A stretch of 64,000 bases of DNA from Streptomyces sp. CB02980 (GTDB lineage Bacteria > Actinomycetota > Actinomycetes > Streptomycetales > Streptomycetaceae): the NCBI RefSeq assembly GCF_014451325.2, contig NZ_JACSCH020000023.1, positions 1-64,000 of the forward strand, in the 5' to 3' direction. Made by a program: the position numbers and the translations under genes. A model generated the notes under the pieces. That model had not been told where the DNA came from. It made no database searches and worked only from the letters and a program-made list of their open reading frames with translations. Below, piece after piece: positions 50,181 to 58,861 of the stretch (position 1 is the stretch's first letter; each line of letters starts with the position of its first letter).

Positions 50181-50544
50181 CCCGCAGGAGGATCCGTCCG
50201 GCGGATCTCAGGGGGCGGGAACGGAGAAGCGGATCCGGTACCGCTTGCCTGCGCGCGCAGTCGTGCACCGCCCACGCGGAGGCCGGGGTCGGGCGGGATT
50301 CGGTCGGGGCGAGGCATGGCTCGCGCAACCTCCGGAAGGGGCGGGACGGCGGGATTCGGGGACGCGCTACCGGCGGGCTCCGCCGCCCCGTACGGACGGC
50401 GGAGCCCGCCGGTCGGCTCAGTGGCGAGTGATGCGGACGGGGCCCGACGCACCCCCGTGTCGTCGGGTTTCCGTGACGGAAGACTGACATCCGTCACGCG
50501 CCCGGGTATTGGACGAAAACGAACAGCCCAGCGGGGGCCGCCGG
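50181..50544. other. intergenic region with a 17-bp-stem hairpin
   Basis: 364 bp. It holds the long hairpin at 50369-50413 and an inverted repeat GTGACGGA...TCCGTCAC at about 50473-50496. No supported gene. Confidence 0.6.
50369..50413. terminator. long perfect hairpin between convergent genes
   Basis: A perfect 17-bp stem (ACCGGCGGGCTCCGCCG and its complement) with an 11-nt loop, between the DUF2690 and AraC genes' 3' ends. No U-run; may act as a factor-independent stop or RNA-processing hairpin. Confidence 0.6.
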
Positions 50545-51570
50545 TCAGCCCGCCAGCCAGGCGCTGGCCGCCTTCCGGGCGGCCAGGAAGCGGCCCGGCG
50601 GCATCCCGGTCAGGGCCGTGAACTCGCGGCTGAGGTGGGACTGGTCGTAGAAACCGCACCCGACGGCGACGTCGGCCGCCCGGCCGCCGGCCGCGAGCTG
50701 CCGGATCGCGTGGTTCAGCCGCAGGATCCGGGCCAGGCGCTTCGGGGTGAGCCCGATCTGCTCGCGGAAGCGGTTCTCCAGGTGCCGCGGGCTCCAGCCG
50801 GACCGGGCGGCGAGTTCCCGCACGGGGACGGTCCCCGAGGTGCGGCTCAGCAGCTGCCACGCGTCGAGGACGGCCGGGGACGGCTCGCGGGACGGAGCGA
50901 CCTCGGCGGCCCACCGCAGGAGCGTCTCGTCGAGCACGGTGAAGCGCTCGGCCCAGCCCGGTGCGGCCTCCAGGGCGGCGGTGAGGTCCCGCGCGCGGCG
51001 GCCGAGCACGTCGGCCGGGTCGGTGAGGATGTCCGCGAGCTCACCGAGCGGGCTGCCGAAGAGGCGGTACGCCGCCCAGGGGGCGAGGGTGAGCTCGACC
51101 CCGTGCAGGTCTCCCTGATGCCCGAGGACCCGGGCGCGGGTGTGCAGCCCGGACACGACCGAGGTGTGCGCGACGGAGCGGCCCCCGGCATTCCGCCCGG
51201 CTCCGGTACGTCCACCGCCCTCCCGGGCGGTGCCGGTGCAGTCGCCGGCGCCCTCCCAGCCGGTTCCAGTACGTCCACCGCCTTCCCGCCGGGGCCCGCT
51301 CTCCCGCCGGCCCCCGCTCTCCCTCCCGGCCGGGTTCTCCCGCCGGGGCCCGCCGTCCCGCCCGGCGGCCGTACGTCCGAGCCGTATCTCGCTTCCGAAC
51401 CCGATGAACAGGGACACCCTGCCCGTCGGTACCACCAGCCGCTCCTGCGGCGTACCTGCCGTCGAGCGGAAGCCGCGGTAGACGCCGATGCCCGGCCTCA
51501 GCCGGGCATCGGGCCTCGCGTAGAACCACTGGCATCTTCCGCCTGCGTCGCAGCTGCGGCGCGTCACCAT
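50545..51570 (-). CDS. AraC family transcriptional regulator with Arg/Gly-rich insertion
   Basis: 341 residues. The C-terminal double helix-turn-helix is VRELAARSGWSPRHLENRFREQIGLTPKRLARIL and DVAVGCGFYDQSHLSREF. The N-terminal cupin-like part (GIGVYRGFRSTAG; VSLFIGFGSEIRLG) is interrupted at residues about 70-135 by a low-complexity stretch of Arg/Gly/Glu with repeated GGR, ESG and GTG-type patterns, most unlike other AraC proteins. After it, HTRARVLGHQGDLHGVELTL resumes. The inducer and target are unknown. Confidence 0.85.
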   Translation of the reverse strand: MVTRRSCDAGGRCQWFYARPDARLRPGIGVYRGFRSTAGTPQERLVVPTGRVSLFIGFGSEIRLGRTAAGRDGGPRRENPAGRESGGRRESGPRREGGGRTGTGWEGAGDCTGTAREGGGRTGAGRNAGGRSVAHTSVVSGLHTRARVLGHQGDLHGVELTLAPWAAYRLFGSPLGELADILTDPADVLGRRARDLTAALEAAPGWAERFTVLDETLLRWAAEVAPSREPSPAVLDAWQLLSRTSGTVPVRELAARSGWSPRHLENRFREQIGLTPKRLARILRLNHAIRQLAAGGRAADVAVGCGFYDQSHLSREFTALTGMPPGRFLAARKAASAWLAG

Positions 51571-51817
51571 GAGTCAGACCCCCCTGGGTCCGGAACCGTC
51601 CCGGACCGACCGCTCCACTCTCCGGGCCGTGTGGGCGGCGGGGCCAGAGACGGCGGTGTCCCAGGGACGCCGAGGGACGTCCCAGGGCCCTGACCTGCAA
51701 GGATTCCCTGAAGGAGGGATGTGTGGGCGAGGGGCCGGCCCCATTCGGAGCCGCTCGCGTGGCGGCACCGGGGGCCCCGGGCGAGGCTGGCGCCACAACC
51801 CTCAGGGAGGTCCTGTC

Positions 51818-52378
51818 GTGCCCAGATCCGTACCCCGGTCCGTGTCCCGCGGTGTCGTGGCCCTGATCCTTTCCTGCACCCTGCTTCTGACGACCGCCGC
51901 CTGCGGCAGCGACGACGACGCGAGCGCGAGCGGTTCCGCGACCCCGACGGCTTCGGCCGGCTTCGAGCAGCAGAAGCTCGCCAAGACCCGGTTCGTGGCC
52001 AACGCGGGTCTGGCCGCGGGAGCCACGTACCAGTGGATCGTGAAGCCGTACCGTGCGGGCAAGTTCAAGAAGGGCGCGGACGGCCGGACCCTGGCCCTGG
52101 TGAAGGCGGGTCTCGCGGGCGCGTTCACGTACAACCGGCTCAAGGCGGCGACGAACAACGCCAAGGGCGACCCGTTGCTGTCGAAGGCGGTCGCGCCGCT
52201 CACGGCCGGGATCGAGTCGCTCAAGGAGCTCGGGACGAAGCTCCGCAAGGGCGAGGTGGGCGACGCGGACGTCGGCGTCTTCGAGAACGTCATCAACAGC
52301 GTCAAGGACGCGGGCAAGAGCGCCGGCGCCGAGGTCGTCGAGAAGGTCCCCAGCGCCTCCCAGCTCAGCGGCGGCTGA
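51818..52378 (+). CDS. secreted lipoprotein with helical domain
   Basis: 186 residues from GTG 51818 (GGAGG at 7 bases). Lipobox LTTAACGSDDD; a short Ser/Ala linker, then a helical domain with QKLAKTRFVANAGLAAGATYQWI, AGLAGAFTYNRLKAATNNAKGDPLL and KELGTKLRKGEVGDADV. No catalytic motif. The repeated amphipathic helices resemble small Streptomyces surface lipoproteins of unknown function. Confidence 0.78.
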   Translation: MPRSVPRSVSRGVVALILSCTLLLTTAACGSDDDASASGSATPTASAGFEQQKLAKTRFVANAGLAAGATYQWIVKPYRAGKFKKGADGRTLALVKAGLAGAFTYNRLKAATNNAKGDPLLSKAVAPLTAGIESLKELGTKLRKGEVGDADVGVFENVINSVKDAGKSAGAEVVEKVPSASQLSGG

Positions 52379-52392
52379 CGCCGGTACACCCC

Positions 52393-53403
52393 CTACGTGT
52401 TGAGCTCCGCGAGCAGGCGGAGGGTCTCGGGGTCCGGTGACGTGACGAGGAGGTCCGTCACCGGGCCCCGCCGCCATGCGTCCAGCCGTTCGGCGATGCG
52501 CCGCCGGGGGCCGACCAGGGAGATCTCGTCCGCGAAGGAGTCCGGGACCGCGAGGACCGCCTCCTCGCGCCGCCCGGCGGCGAACAGCTCCTGGACGCGC
52601 CTCGCCTCCTTCTCGTACCCCATCCGCCCCATCAGGTCGGCGTGGAAGTTGCGGGCCGCGTGCCCCATGCCGCCGATGTAGAAGCCGAGCATCGCCTTGA
52701 CCGGCAGCAGGCCGGCCGTCACGTCGTCGCAGAGCTGGGCGCGGACCATGGGGGCGACCAGGAAGCCCTCCGGGAGCCGCTCGGGCAGCGCGTACACCTC
52801 GGACCAGCGCTCGGGGGACCAGTACAGCGGCAGCCAGCCGTCGGCGATCGTGAGCGTCTGCGCGATGTTCTTCGGCCCCTCGGCGCCGAGGAGGATCGGG
52901 AGGTCGGCCCGGAGCGGGTGGGTGATCGCCTTGAGGGGCTTGCCGAGGCCGGTGCCGTCGGAGCCGGTGTACGGGTGGGAGTGGTGGCGCCCGTCGAGCC
53001 GGACCGGGGCCTCGCGGCGCAGCACCTGGCGGACCACGTCCACGTACTCGCGGGTCGCGGTCAGCGGGGAGCGGGGGAAGGGGCGCCCGTACCAGCCCTC
53101 GACGACCTGCGGCCCGGACAGGCCGAGGCCGAGCATGACCCGCCCGCCGGAGAGGTGGTCGAGCGTGAGCGCGTGCATCGCGGTGGTCGTGGGCGCGCGG
53201 GCGGCCATCTGCGCGACGGCGGTGCCCAGCTTGATCCGGCTGGTGTGGGCGGCGATCCAGGTGAGCGCGGTGAAGGCGTCGGAGCCCCAGGCCTCCGCCG
53301 TCCACACCGAGTCGTAGCCGAGCCGCTCGGCCTCGCGGGCGAGGTCGAGGCGGTCGGGGGAGGGGCCGCGGCCCCAGTAGCCGAGGGCGAGTCCGAGTCG
53401 CAT
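52393..53403 (-). CDS. LLM-class F420-dependent oxidoreductase (Rv3520c-like)
   Basis: 336 residues from ATG 53403 (AAAGG 9 bases upstream; ATG 53412 also open). The luciferase-like TIM barrel shows MRLGLALGYWGRG, YDSVWTAEAWGSDAFTALTW, IKLGTAVAQMAARAPTTTAM and LGLGLSGPQVVEGWYGRPF, then LPILLGAEGPKNIAQTLTIADGWLP. As I recall it, this follows mycobacterial Rv3520c, encoded in the large cholesterol-degradation gene region. It uses reduced F420 on an unknown substrate. A perfect CTGACG palindrome lies 14 bp upstream. Confidence 0.9.
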   Translation of the reverse strand: MRLGLALGYWGRGPSPDRLDLAREAERLGYDSVWTAEAWGSDAFTALTWIAAHTSRIKLGTAVAQMAARAPTTTAMHALTLDHLSGGRVMLGLGLSGPQVVEGWYGRPFPRSPLTATREYVDVVRQVLRREAPVRLDGRHHSHPYTGSDGTGLGKPLKAITHPLRADLPILLGAEGPKNIAQTLTIADGWLPLYWSPERWSEVYALPERLPEGFLVAPMVRAQLCDDVTAGLLPVKAMLGFYIGGMGHAARNFHADLMGRMGYEKEARRVQELFAAGRREEAVLAVPDSFADEISLVGPRRRIAERLDAWRRGPVTDLLVTSPDPETLRLLAELNT

Positions 53404-53417
53404 GCCCCGCATCCTTT

Positions 53418-53432
53418 CTGACGTTCCGTCAG
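53418..53432. promoter_or_regulatory. CTGACG-n3-CGTCAG palindrome at the LLM promoter
   Basis: CTGACGTTCCGTCAG, perfect arms, just upstream of the LLM oxidoreductase start. Same arms as at 39669. Confidence 0.6.
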
Positions 53433-53460
53433 TTCGGGTGGATGCGGGGACTGTACGTCA

Positions 53461-53505
53461 ACGGCCCCCCGCCCGGAAGGGATTCGCTTCCGGGCGGGGG
53501 GCCGT
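53461..53505 (-). terminator. 19-bp-stem terminator after the DUF5336-like gene
   Basis: ACGGCCCCCCGCCCGGAAG pairs perfectly with the complementary 19 bases at 53487-53505 with a 7-nt loop. It ends the gene at 53527-54384 before the LLM gene starts. Confidence 0.85.
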
Positions 53506-53526
53506 CGGTCATGCTGCTGTGGTGGA

Positions 53527-54384
53527 TCAGCCGCGCTGGATGCCCGTGGTGTCCTGCAGGACACCACGACGGCCGTCCTGCGTCTGCGCCACCAGGGTGG
53601 CGCCGCGCTGCTCGACCGCCAGGTACCAGGTACCCGGGGCCAGTTCGGCGATCGGCGCCTGCGAGCCGTCCTCCGCGTACAGCGGACGGGCGACCGGAAC
53701 CGCGAACCAGAACGGCTCGAAGCCCCCGGCCGGCCCCGCCTGCGGGGCCTGGGCCTGCGGCTCGGGCTGCTGCGGGGCCTGCGGCTGCGGGGCGGCGGCC
53801 TGCGCGCCGAACGGCTGGCCGGCACCCTGCGACGGGTCCTGCGGACCGCCGTACGGCGGGTGCTGCGCGCCCGGGTAGCCGTAGCCGCCGGGGACGCCCT
53901 GCGGGCCGGGCTGGCCGGGCTGCATGCCGTACGGCTGCGGGGTCTGCGGCTTGGGCGCGCCCACGAGCGGGGCCTTCAGGGCCGGGACCATCGGTCCGGC
54001 GACGGCCGCACCGGCGAGCACCAGGGCGGCGATCAGGCCGAGGATCAGGCCCGCGCCGGCGTTGTTCGCCTCGAAGACCCACATCAGCAGGGTCCACGCG
54101 GAGGCGATGGTGAACGTGGCACCGACCTGGCCGAGCTCCAGGCCGGCCACCTTGCGCTGCTCCGGCAGGCTGCGGGAGAAGACGACGAGCGCGGCACCGG
54201 CGATGCCCAGGAAGAAGGAGCCCCAGCCGAGGTACGAGACCTCCCAGGAGTTCGGGTTCTCGATCTGGTCGCAGAGCGCTTCAGGCCCGTCACAGCCGGA
54301 AATGCCGAGGAACGAGGCGATGAACAGCACCACCGCTGCACCGATCAGCACGCCATCGCCTCGGGTGAGGGAGCGGATATTCAC
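53527..54384 (-). CDS. four-helix membrane protein with Pro/Gln-rich tail (DUF5336-like)
   Basis: 285 residues from GTG 54384 (GAAGGA 8 bases upstream). The N-terminal 130 residues have four hydrophobic segments (GVLIGAAVVLFIASFLG; GSFFLGIAGAALVVF; TFTIASAWTLLMW; GLILGLIAALVLAGAAVA). The tail is low complexity, with Gly/Tyr/Pro and Gln/Pro/Ala runs, and ends in a small beta region (GTWYLAVEQRGATLVAQTQDGRRGVLQ). Layout matches actinobacterial DUF5336/34-kDa antigen-like proteins. Probably envelope related. Confidence 0.75.
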   Translation of the reverse strand: MNIRSLTRGDGVLIGAAVVLFIASFLGISGCDGPEALCDQIENPNSWEVSYLGWGSFFLGIAGAALVVFSRSLPEQRKVAGLELGQVGATFTIASAWTLLMWVFEANNAGAGLILGLIAALVLAGAAVAGPMVPALKAPLVGAPKPQTPQPYGMQPGQPGPQGVPGGYGYPGAQHPPYGGPQDPSQGAGQPFGAQAAAPQPQAPQQPEPQAQAPQAGPAGGFEPFWFAVPVARPLYAEDGSQAPIAELAPGTWYLAVEQRGATLVAQTQDGRRGVLQDTTGIQRG

Positions 54385-54493
54385 GTAAGAAGTCCTTCGT
54401 CGGGTCGTCGCGTCGGGGTGGCGCTCAGGTCATGGCACGGGGGATGGCACGGAGCTGCCCCATCGTACGGAGCGAATCTATCGCCCGCGGGTT

Positions 54494-55411
54494 CTACCCC
54501 TCGAGGTAGGTGGCGATGCCGTCCGCGATCCCCTGGGCGGCCTTCTGTCGCCACGTCGCCGACGTGAGCAGCTCTGCGTCCTTCGGATCACGCATATTGC
54601 CGCATTCGACGAAGACCTTGGGCACGGTTGAGAGATTGAGTCCGCCGAGATCGTCGCGGACGTCCAACCCCGTACCGGAACCGAGGTAGTTGGCGGGGGC
54701 CGTTCCGGTGGCGCGGGCGAACCGGTCGGCGATCCGCTCGCCGAGCTCGCGCGAGGGGCCGACGATCTTCGCGGTGTCGGCGGATCCTTCGCGTACGCGT
54801 GCGGGCAGGATCACATGGAAGCCGCGGTTGCCGGCGGCGGAGCCGTCCGCGTGGACGGAGACGACGGCGTCGGCACGGGCCGCGTTGCCGATCTTCGCCC
54901 GCTCGTCGATGCAGGGGCCCCAGGGGCGGTCGGCGTCGTGGGTGAGGACCACCTTGGCGCCGCGCGCCGTGAGGAGGTCCCGCAGTCGGTGGGTGACGTC
55001 GAGGGTGAAGGAGGCCTCGGTGTATCCCGCGTTCGTGGAGGTGCCCGTGGTGTCGCACTCCTTGCGGGTTGTGCCGATGTTCACCTTCTGGTTGATTTCC
55101 TGGGAATGGCGGAAATTGCCGGAGTTGTGACCGGGGTCGAGGGCAATGGTCCGTCCGGCGAGGGAGAGGGCCGTCTCCCGGGTGCTCGGCGCTCCGCTCG
55201 GCGCTCCGCTCGGAGCCTCGCCCGGTGCGCCGCCGGCCGTGCCCGAGGGTGAGGCCTTCGGGCTCTCCGTGGGCTTCCCGTCCGACGGCGAGGCCTGCGA
55301 GGCCCCGCAGCCGGCGAGTACGGCGCAGCAGCCCGTGGCGGCGAGGACGAGCGCGAGGCTGCGGGTGCGGCTGAGGGTGCGGCGGGTGATCTTCCGGTGG
55401 TCGTACGGCAC
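54494..55411 (-). CDS. N-acetylmuramoyl-L-alanine amidase (Amidase_3) lipoprotein
   Basis: 305 residues from GTG 55411. Lipobox CAVLAGCGAS; a Ser/Pro/Gly linker (EAPSGAPSGAPS) and then a zinc amidase: TIALDPGHNSGNF (His ligand), TLDVTHRLRDLLTARGAKVVLTH (second ligand Glu nearby), VSVHADGS (His) and VFVECGNMRD (catalytic Glu). It cleaves the amide bond between muramic acid and the stem peptide during wall remodelling. Anchored to the outer membrane face by its lipid. Confidence 0.92.
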   Translation of the reverse strand: MPYDHRKITRRTLSRTRSLALVLAATGCCAVLAGCGASQASPSDGKPTESPKASPSGTAGGAPGEAPSGAPSGAPSTRETALSLAGRTIALDPGHNSGNFRHSQEINQKVNIGTTRKECDTTGTSTNAGYTEASFTLDVTHRLRDLLTARGAKVVLTHDADRPWGPCIDERAKIGNAARADAVVSVHADGSAAGNRGFHVILPARVREGSADTAKIVGPSRELGERIADRFARATGTAPANYLGSGTGLDVRDDLGGLNLSTVPKVFVECGNMRDPKDAELLTSATWRQKAAQGIADGIATYLEG

Positions 55412-55573
55412 CTGGCGACTCTAGGCCCTGTACGGGGCGAAATCCCGCAGCGGGTACGTCGCAGCTTGGTCACCGCTTCGCGGAACGGTGGACGCGTGTG
55501 AGTGAACCGTGAAGGGTAGGTGGGAAGAGGCGACGGTGGGGTGTCACCGCGCATGGACCCACGAGGGGGAACC

Positions 55574-57592
55574 GTGGTGGGGGAAGAACCGAACGACGCA
55601 CGTCCCGAGCCGTCGGACCGGCCTGTGCAGGACGACGCATTAGACAGATCGAACCAGTCGAACCAGTCGAACCAGTCGAACCAGCCGGGTCGGCCCGGGC
55701 AGCCCGGTCAGGCGGGCTCGCTCGACTCGTCGACCCAGATACTGCGGTCCGCGGCCGCGGACCGGGCCGCCCCGGACTCCGGCGCGCCGGCCACGCCCGC
55801 GCCCGTGGCCCCCGCGCCCTGGGAGGCGCGGCCCTCGGCGGGCTTCGGACCGCCGACCGACCCGCCCCCGAGCGCGGCGGCCCGGCCCGGCCCCGAGGCC
55901 ACCGGTCCCGCTCCCGGCGCGGTGCCCGGCTCCGCTCCCGCCGCCGGTCCCGCCACCGCGCCCGGCTGGGCCGGTGCCGGCACGCCTCCGCCGCCGCCCG
56001 GCGCCCCGCCGGGTTACGGCCCGCCGCCCGGTTACGGCCCTCCCGGGTACGGTCCGCCGCCCGGCGACGGCGGGCAGCCGCCCGCGCAGCCGCCCGGCGC
56101 GGCGAACGGCGCCCAGGCCGCCATGATCGGCCTGCTCAACCTCTCCTGCCTGGGCCTCGGTTACGTCCTCCTGCGCAACTGGGTCGGCGCCGCGCTCTGC
56201 TGGATCGCCACCGCCGCCCTGCTCTTCCTGGCCCTCCCCGCCGACGTCGACGGCGTGCCCGTCGGGCTCCTCGTCGGCTACGGCGTCTTCCTCCTGGCCG
56301 TCGCGGCGGACGGCGCCCGCCGCGGCCTGCGCGCGACCCTCCGGATCGGCACGTCCTTCCGCCGCCTCGCGCTGCCGCTGGCCCTCGTGCTGCTCGCCGT
56401 GCCCGCGGGAGGCTCGCTCGCGTACGGGGCGGCCCGCGACGAGGCGAAGGAGCAGGCCCTGCTCGACCGCCTCGCCGCCGCCGACGAGCTCGTGAAGTCG
56501 GCCGACGGCCTCGCCTTCGACAAGGCCGAACCGACCTTCCGCAAGGCGCTCGGCGAGTACGAGAAGCTCGGCAGGGAGCACGCGGGATCACGGGCCGGAA
56601 AGCTCGTCCCCGCGCGCCTCGACACCTACTTCGCGACGGTCTCCAAGCCGTACGCCGACAAGGTGTACTGCGACGCGATCCCGCGCCTCACCTACCTGCG
56701 GGGGCTCCCGGCCACCGCCGACAAGGACCTGCTGGGCACCCGGCCGGCCAAGACCGACGAGCCGCTGGCCCACTCCCTCTACGAGTGCGGGGCGGCCGGG
56801 ATCGGCAACGCGACCTACGAGCCGGACCCCAGGGAGAGCTTCAACGAACTCCTCAAGACCTTCCCGAAGTCGACGTACGCGCCGAAGGTCGCACCGGCCT
56901 TCGAGGCGTCGATCAAGACCCGGACGGACGCCCTCGCAGGGGGCAGCGCCCCCTGCGACACCACCAAAGAGCTGCACGTCATCGGTGCCTCCCTCGACGG
57001 CATGACGGACCCGTCGCTCGAGGGCGCCACGGACCAGGCCGACGCGGCGGTCCAGAAGGGCGACTTCGCCTGCGGGACGGACCAGTTCAAGGACAAGGAC
57101 TTCAAGGCCGCCCTCGACACGATGACGGCCTACGCGAAGGACTACCCGAGCAGCCCGCAGGCCGCCCACGCCCGCTCCATCGCCATCGCCGCCGAGATCG
57201 CCGAAGAGGAGCCCGCGGCGGGCGGGAAGCTGCCCCCGGCCGACGTGCCCGGCGGTACGCGGATGGTCATGGTGGTGAGCAACGACGGTCCGGGCGAGGT
57301 CGAGCTGCTCTACACCGGTCCGATGACCGGCAAGGTCACCCTGAAGGCGTGCGGGACCTGCACCAAGTACCCCGGCCCGCTCTTCTCGCAGGGCAAGAAG
57401 ATCAAGGCCTGCACCGGGCCGTCCTCGAAGTACCCGAAGGCGACCCTGCTGCTGCCCGCCGGTGACTACCACCTCCTGCAGAAGCGGGTCTCCACGGGCA
57501 CGTCCACGGCCGGTGACACCAAGTCGAGCAAGGCGAAGATCGAACCGGGCTACAGCTACACCAACTGCCTGTACGTGACCTCGGGGTTCTGA
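55574..57592 (+). CDS. large membrane protein with Pro-rich head and external Cys-containing domain, unknown
   Basis: 672 residues from GTG 55574 (GGGGA upstream; ATG 55553 also open). The cytoplasmic head is low complexity: four SNQ repeats, then Pro/Ala/Gly with GYGPP copies. Three to four membrane spans follow near residues 175-290 (LLNLSCLGLGYVLL; AALCWIATAALLFLAL; VGLLVGYGVFLLAVA; ALPLALVLLAVPAGG). The external part is helical (tetratricopeptide-like spacing, YEKLGREHAGSRAGKLVPARL) and ends with a beta domain (VMVVSNDGPGEVELLYTGPMTG; ACGTCTKYPGP). No named family recognised. Confidence 0.7.
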   Translation: MVGEEPNDARPEPSDRPVQDDALDRSNQSNQSNQSNQPGRPGQPGQAGSLDSSTQILRSAAADRAAPDSGAPATPAPVAPAPWEARPSAGFGPPTDPPPSAAARPGPEATGPAPGAVPGSAPAAGPATAPGWAGAGTPPPPPGAPPGYGPPPGYGPPGYGPPPGDGGQPPAQPPGAANGAQAAMIGLLNLSCLGLGYVLLRNWVGAALCWIATAALLFLALPADVDGVPVGLLVGYGVFLLAVAADGARRGLRATLRIGTSFRRLALPLALVLLAVPAGGSLAYGAARDEAKEQALLDRLAAADELVKSADGLAFDKAEPTFRKALGEYEKLGREHAGSRAGKLVPARLDTYFATVSKPYADKVYCDAIPRLTYLRGLPATADKDLLGTRPAKTDEPLAHSLYECGAAGIGNATYEPDPRESFNELLKTFPKSTYAPKVAPAFEASIKTRTDALAGGSAPCDTTKELHVIGASLDGMTDPSLEGATDQADAAVQKGDFACGTDQFKDKDFKAALDTMTAYAKDYPSSPQAAHARSIAIAAEIAEEEPAAGGKLPPADVPGGTRMVMVVSNDGPGEVELLYTGPMTGKVTLKACGTCTKYPGPLFSQGKKIKACTGPSSKYPKATLLLPAGDYHLLQKRVSTGTSTAGDTKSSKAKIEPGYSYTNCLYVTSGF

Positions 57593-57640
57593 CCTCGGGG
57601 GCCTGACCTCGGGTTCCGACCCCTCGGCACGCATCGGCCC

Positions 57641-57672
57641 GGCGGCCGTCCCCTTCCGAGGGGGCGGCCGCC
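57641..57672. terminator. bidirectional terminator
   Basis: GGCGGCCG(T)CCCC and GGGG(G)CGGCCGCC form a strong stem around TTCCGA between the convergent 55574 and 57691 genes. Confidence 0.78.
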
Positions 57673-57690
57673 GACCTGTCGGCCCGCGGC

Positions 57691-58323
57691 TCAGCCCCGG
57701 CGGCGCAGGACCCGCAGCGAGTCCGCGACCGAGACCTCCTCGAAGTCCCCCGACTCCAGCGCGCGGAGGTAGATCCGGTACGGCGCCTGGCCGCCGTCCT
57801 CCGGGTTCGGGAAGACGTCGTGGATGACCAGCAGGCCGCCGGGGGCGACCTTCGGGGCCCAGCCCTCGTAGTCGTTGGTGGCGTGCTCGTCGGTGTGCCC
57901 GCCGTCGACGAACACGAACCCGAGCTGCCCGCCCCACACCTTCGCGACCTGCGGCGACCGCCCGACCACGGCGATCACGTGCTCTTCGAGACCCGCCTTG
58001 CGCAGCGTCCGCCGGAACGTCGGCAGGGTGTCCATGAGCCCCACCTCCGGGTCGACCACGGTCTCGTCGTGGTACTCCCACCCCGGCTGCTGCTCCTCGC
58101 TGCCCCGGTGGTGGTCCACGGTCACCGCGACCGTCCCCGTCTGCCGTGCCACGTCGGCCAGCAGGATGGTGGAGCGCCCGCAGTACGTGCCGACCTCCAG
58201 GAGCGGCAGCCCGAGCTTCGCGGCCTCGGTGGCCGCCGCGTACAGGGCGAGCCCCTCCCCGACGGGCATGAAGCCCTTGGCGGCCTCGAAGGCGGCGAGG
58301 ATCTCGGGCGCGGGCTCGGACAT
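57691..58323 (-). CDS. class I SAM-dependent methyltransferase (Methyltransf_24 type)
   Basis: 210 residues. The SAM site is PLLEVGTYCGRSTILLADVA; the catalytic/metal region is LGFVFVDGGHTDEHATNDYEGWAPKVAPGGLLVIHDVF, the hallmark of the CmcI/Methyltransf_24 group. The second Asp and His (DGGH) are metal-binding in relatives. Substrate unknown. Divergence: the next gene leftwards is convergent, so this is monocistronic or in a unit with the ATP-binding gene at 58370 (46-bp gap). Confidence 0.87.
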   Translation of the reverse strand: MSEPAPEILAAFEAAKGFMPVGEGLALYAAATEAAKLGLPLLEVGTYCGRSTILLADVARQTGTVAVTVDHHRGSEEQQPGWEYHDETVVDPEVGLMDTLPTFRRTLRKAGLEEHVIAVVGRSPQVAKVWGGQLGFVFVDGGHTDEHATNDYEGWAPKVAPGGLLVIHDVFPNPEDGGQAPYRIYLRALESGDFEEVSVADSLRVLRRRG

Positions 58324-58369
58324 GGTGACTCCTACTGGCGGGTACGCGAGTGACGGCGCCCATCGTGCC

Positions 58370-58777
58370 CTACGCGTCGCACTCGAACCACACCGTCTTC
58401 CCGTCGGCCCGCTCGTCGACCCCCCACCGGTCCGTCACGGCCTCCACCAGGACCAGCCCCCGTCCGCCCGCGTCCAGCGGATCAGCCGCCTTCGCGTGTA
58501 CGGTCCCGGGCACCCCGTCCGAGACCTCGACCCGGAGTCCGTACGGCTCCCGCAGGATCAGCACCGCGCAATGCCGGCCGGGCACGTGCCGGACGACGTT
58601 GGCGACGAGCTCGGTCAGCGCGAGGGCAGCGGAGTCGGCCGACCGGTCGAGCTCCCAACGCGTGAGGAACATGCGGAGGATGCGGCGCATGTGACCCGCG
58701 GAGTGCTCACCGACGGTGAACCGCATGCGGTAGCTCGTCGCAAGTACCGCAGGGTAGAGGTCTGTTGCCTGATTCAT
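58370..58777 (-). CDS. GHKL ATP-binding anti-sigma-factor-like protein
   Basis: 135 residues. It has the HATPase_c_2 (RsbW-like) features: LALTELVANVVRHVPG (N box with Asn/Asp), VEVSDGVPG (G1 box DxxPG) and DAGGRGLVLVEAVTDRWGV (G2 box). These small kinases are anti-sigma or related switch proteins; many Streptomyces copies sit next to HTH-DUF397 pairs, as here (divergent gene at 58862). No anti-anti-sigma gene is adjacent. Confidence 0.9.
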   Translation of the reverse strand: MNQATDLYPAVLATSYRMRFTVGEHSAGHMRRILRMFLTRWELDRSADSAALALTELVANVVRHVPGRHCAVLILREPYGLRVEVSDGVPGTVHAKAADPLDAGGRGLVLVEAVTDRWGVDERADGKTVWFECDA

Positions 58778-58861
58778 GCCACCAGACTGGGCGGCTTTCG
58801 TTACGCTCGGCTACGGACTGAACACAACGCCTCACCGCGTGAGCTTGGGGGTGACCTCGCC

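Noticed and set aside
53418..53505. LLM promoter palindrome and following hairpin as one regulatory RNA
   Set aside because: The 19-bp hairpin is explained as the terminator of the upstream same-strand gene; the palindrome is a separate short site.
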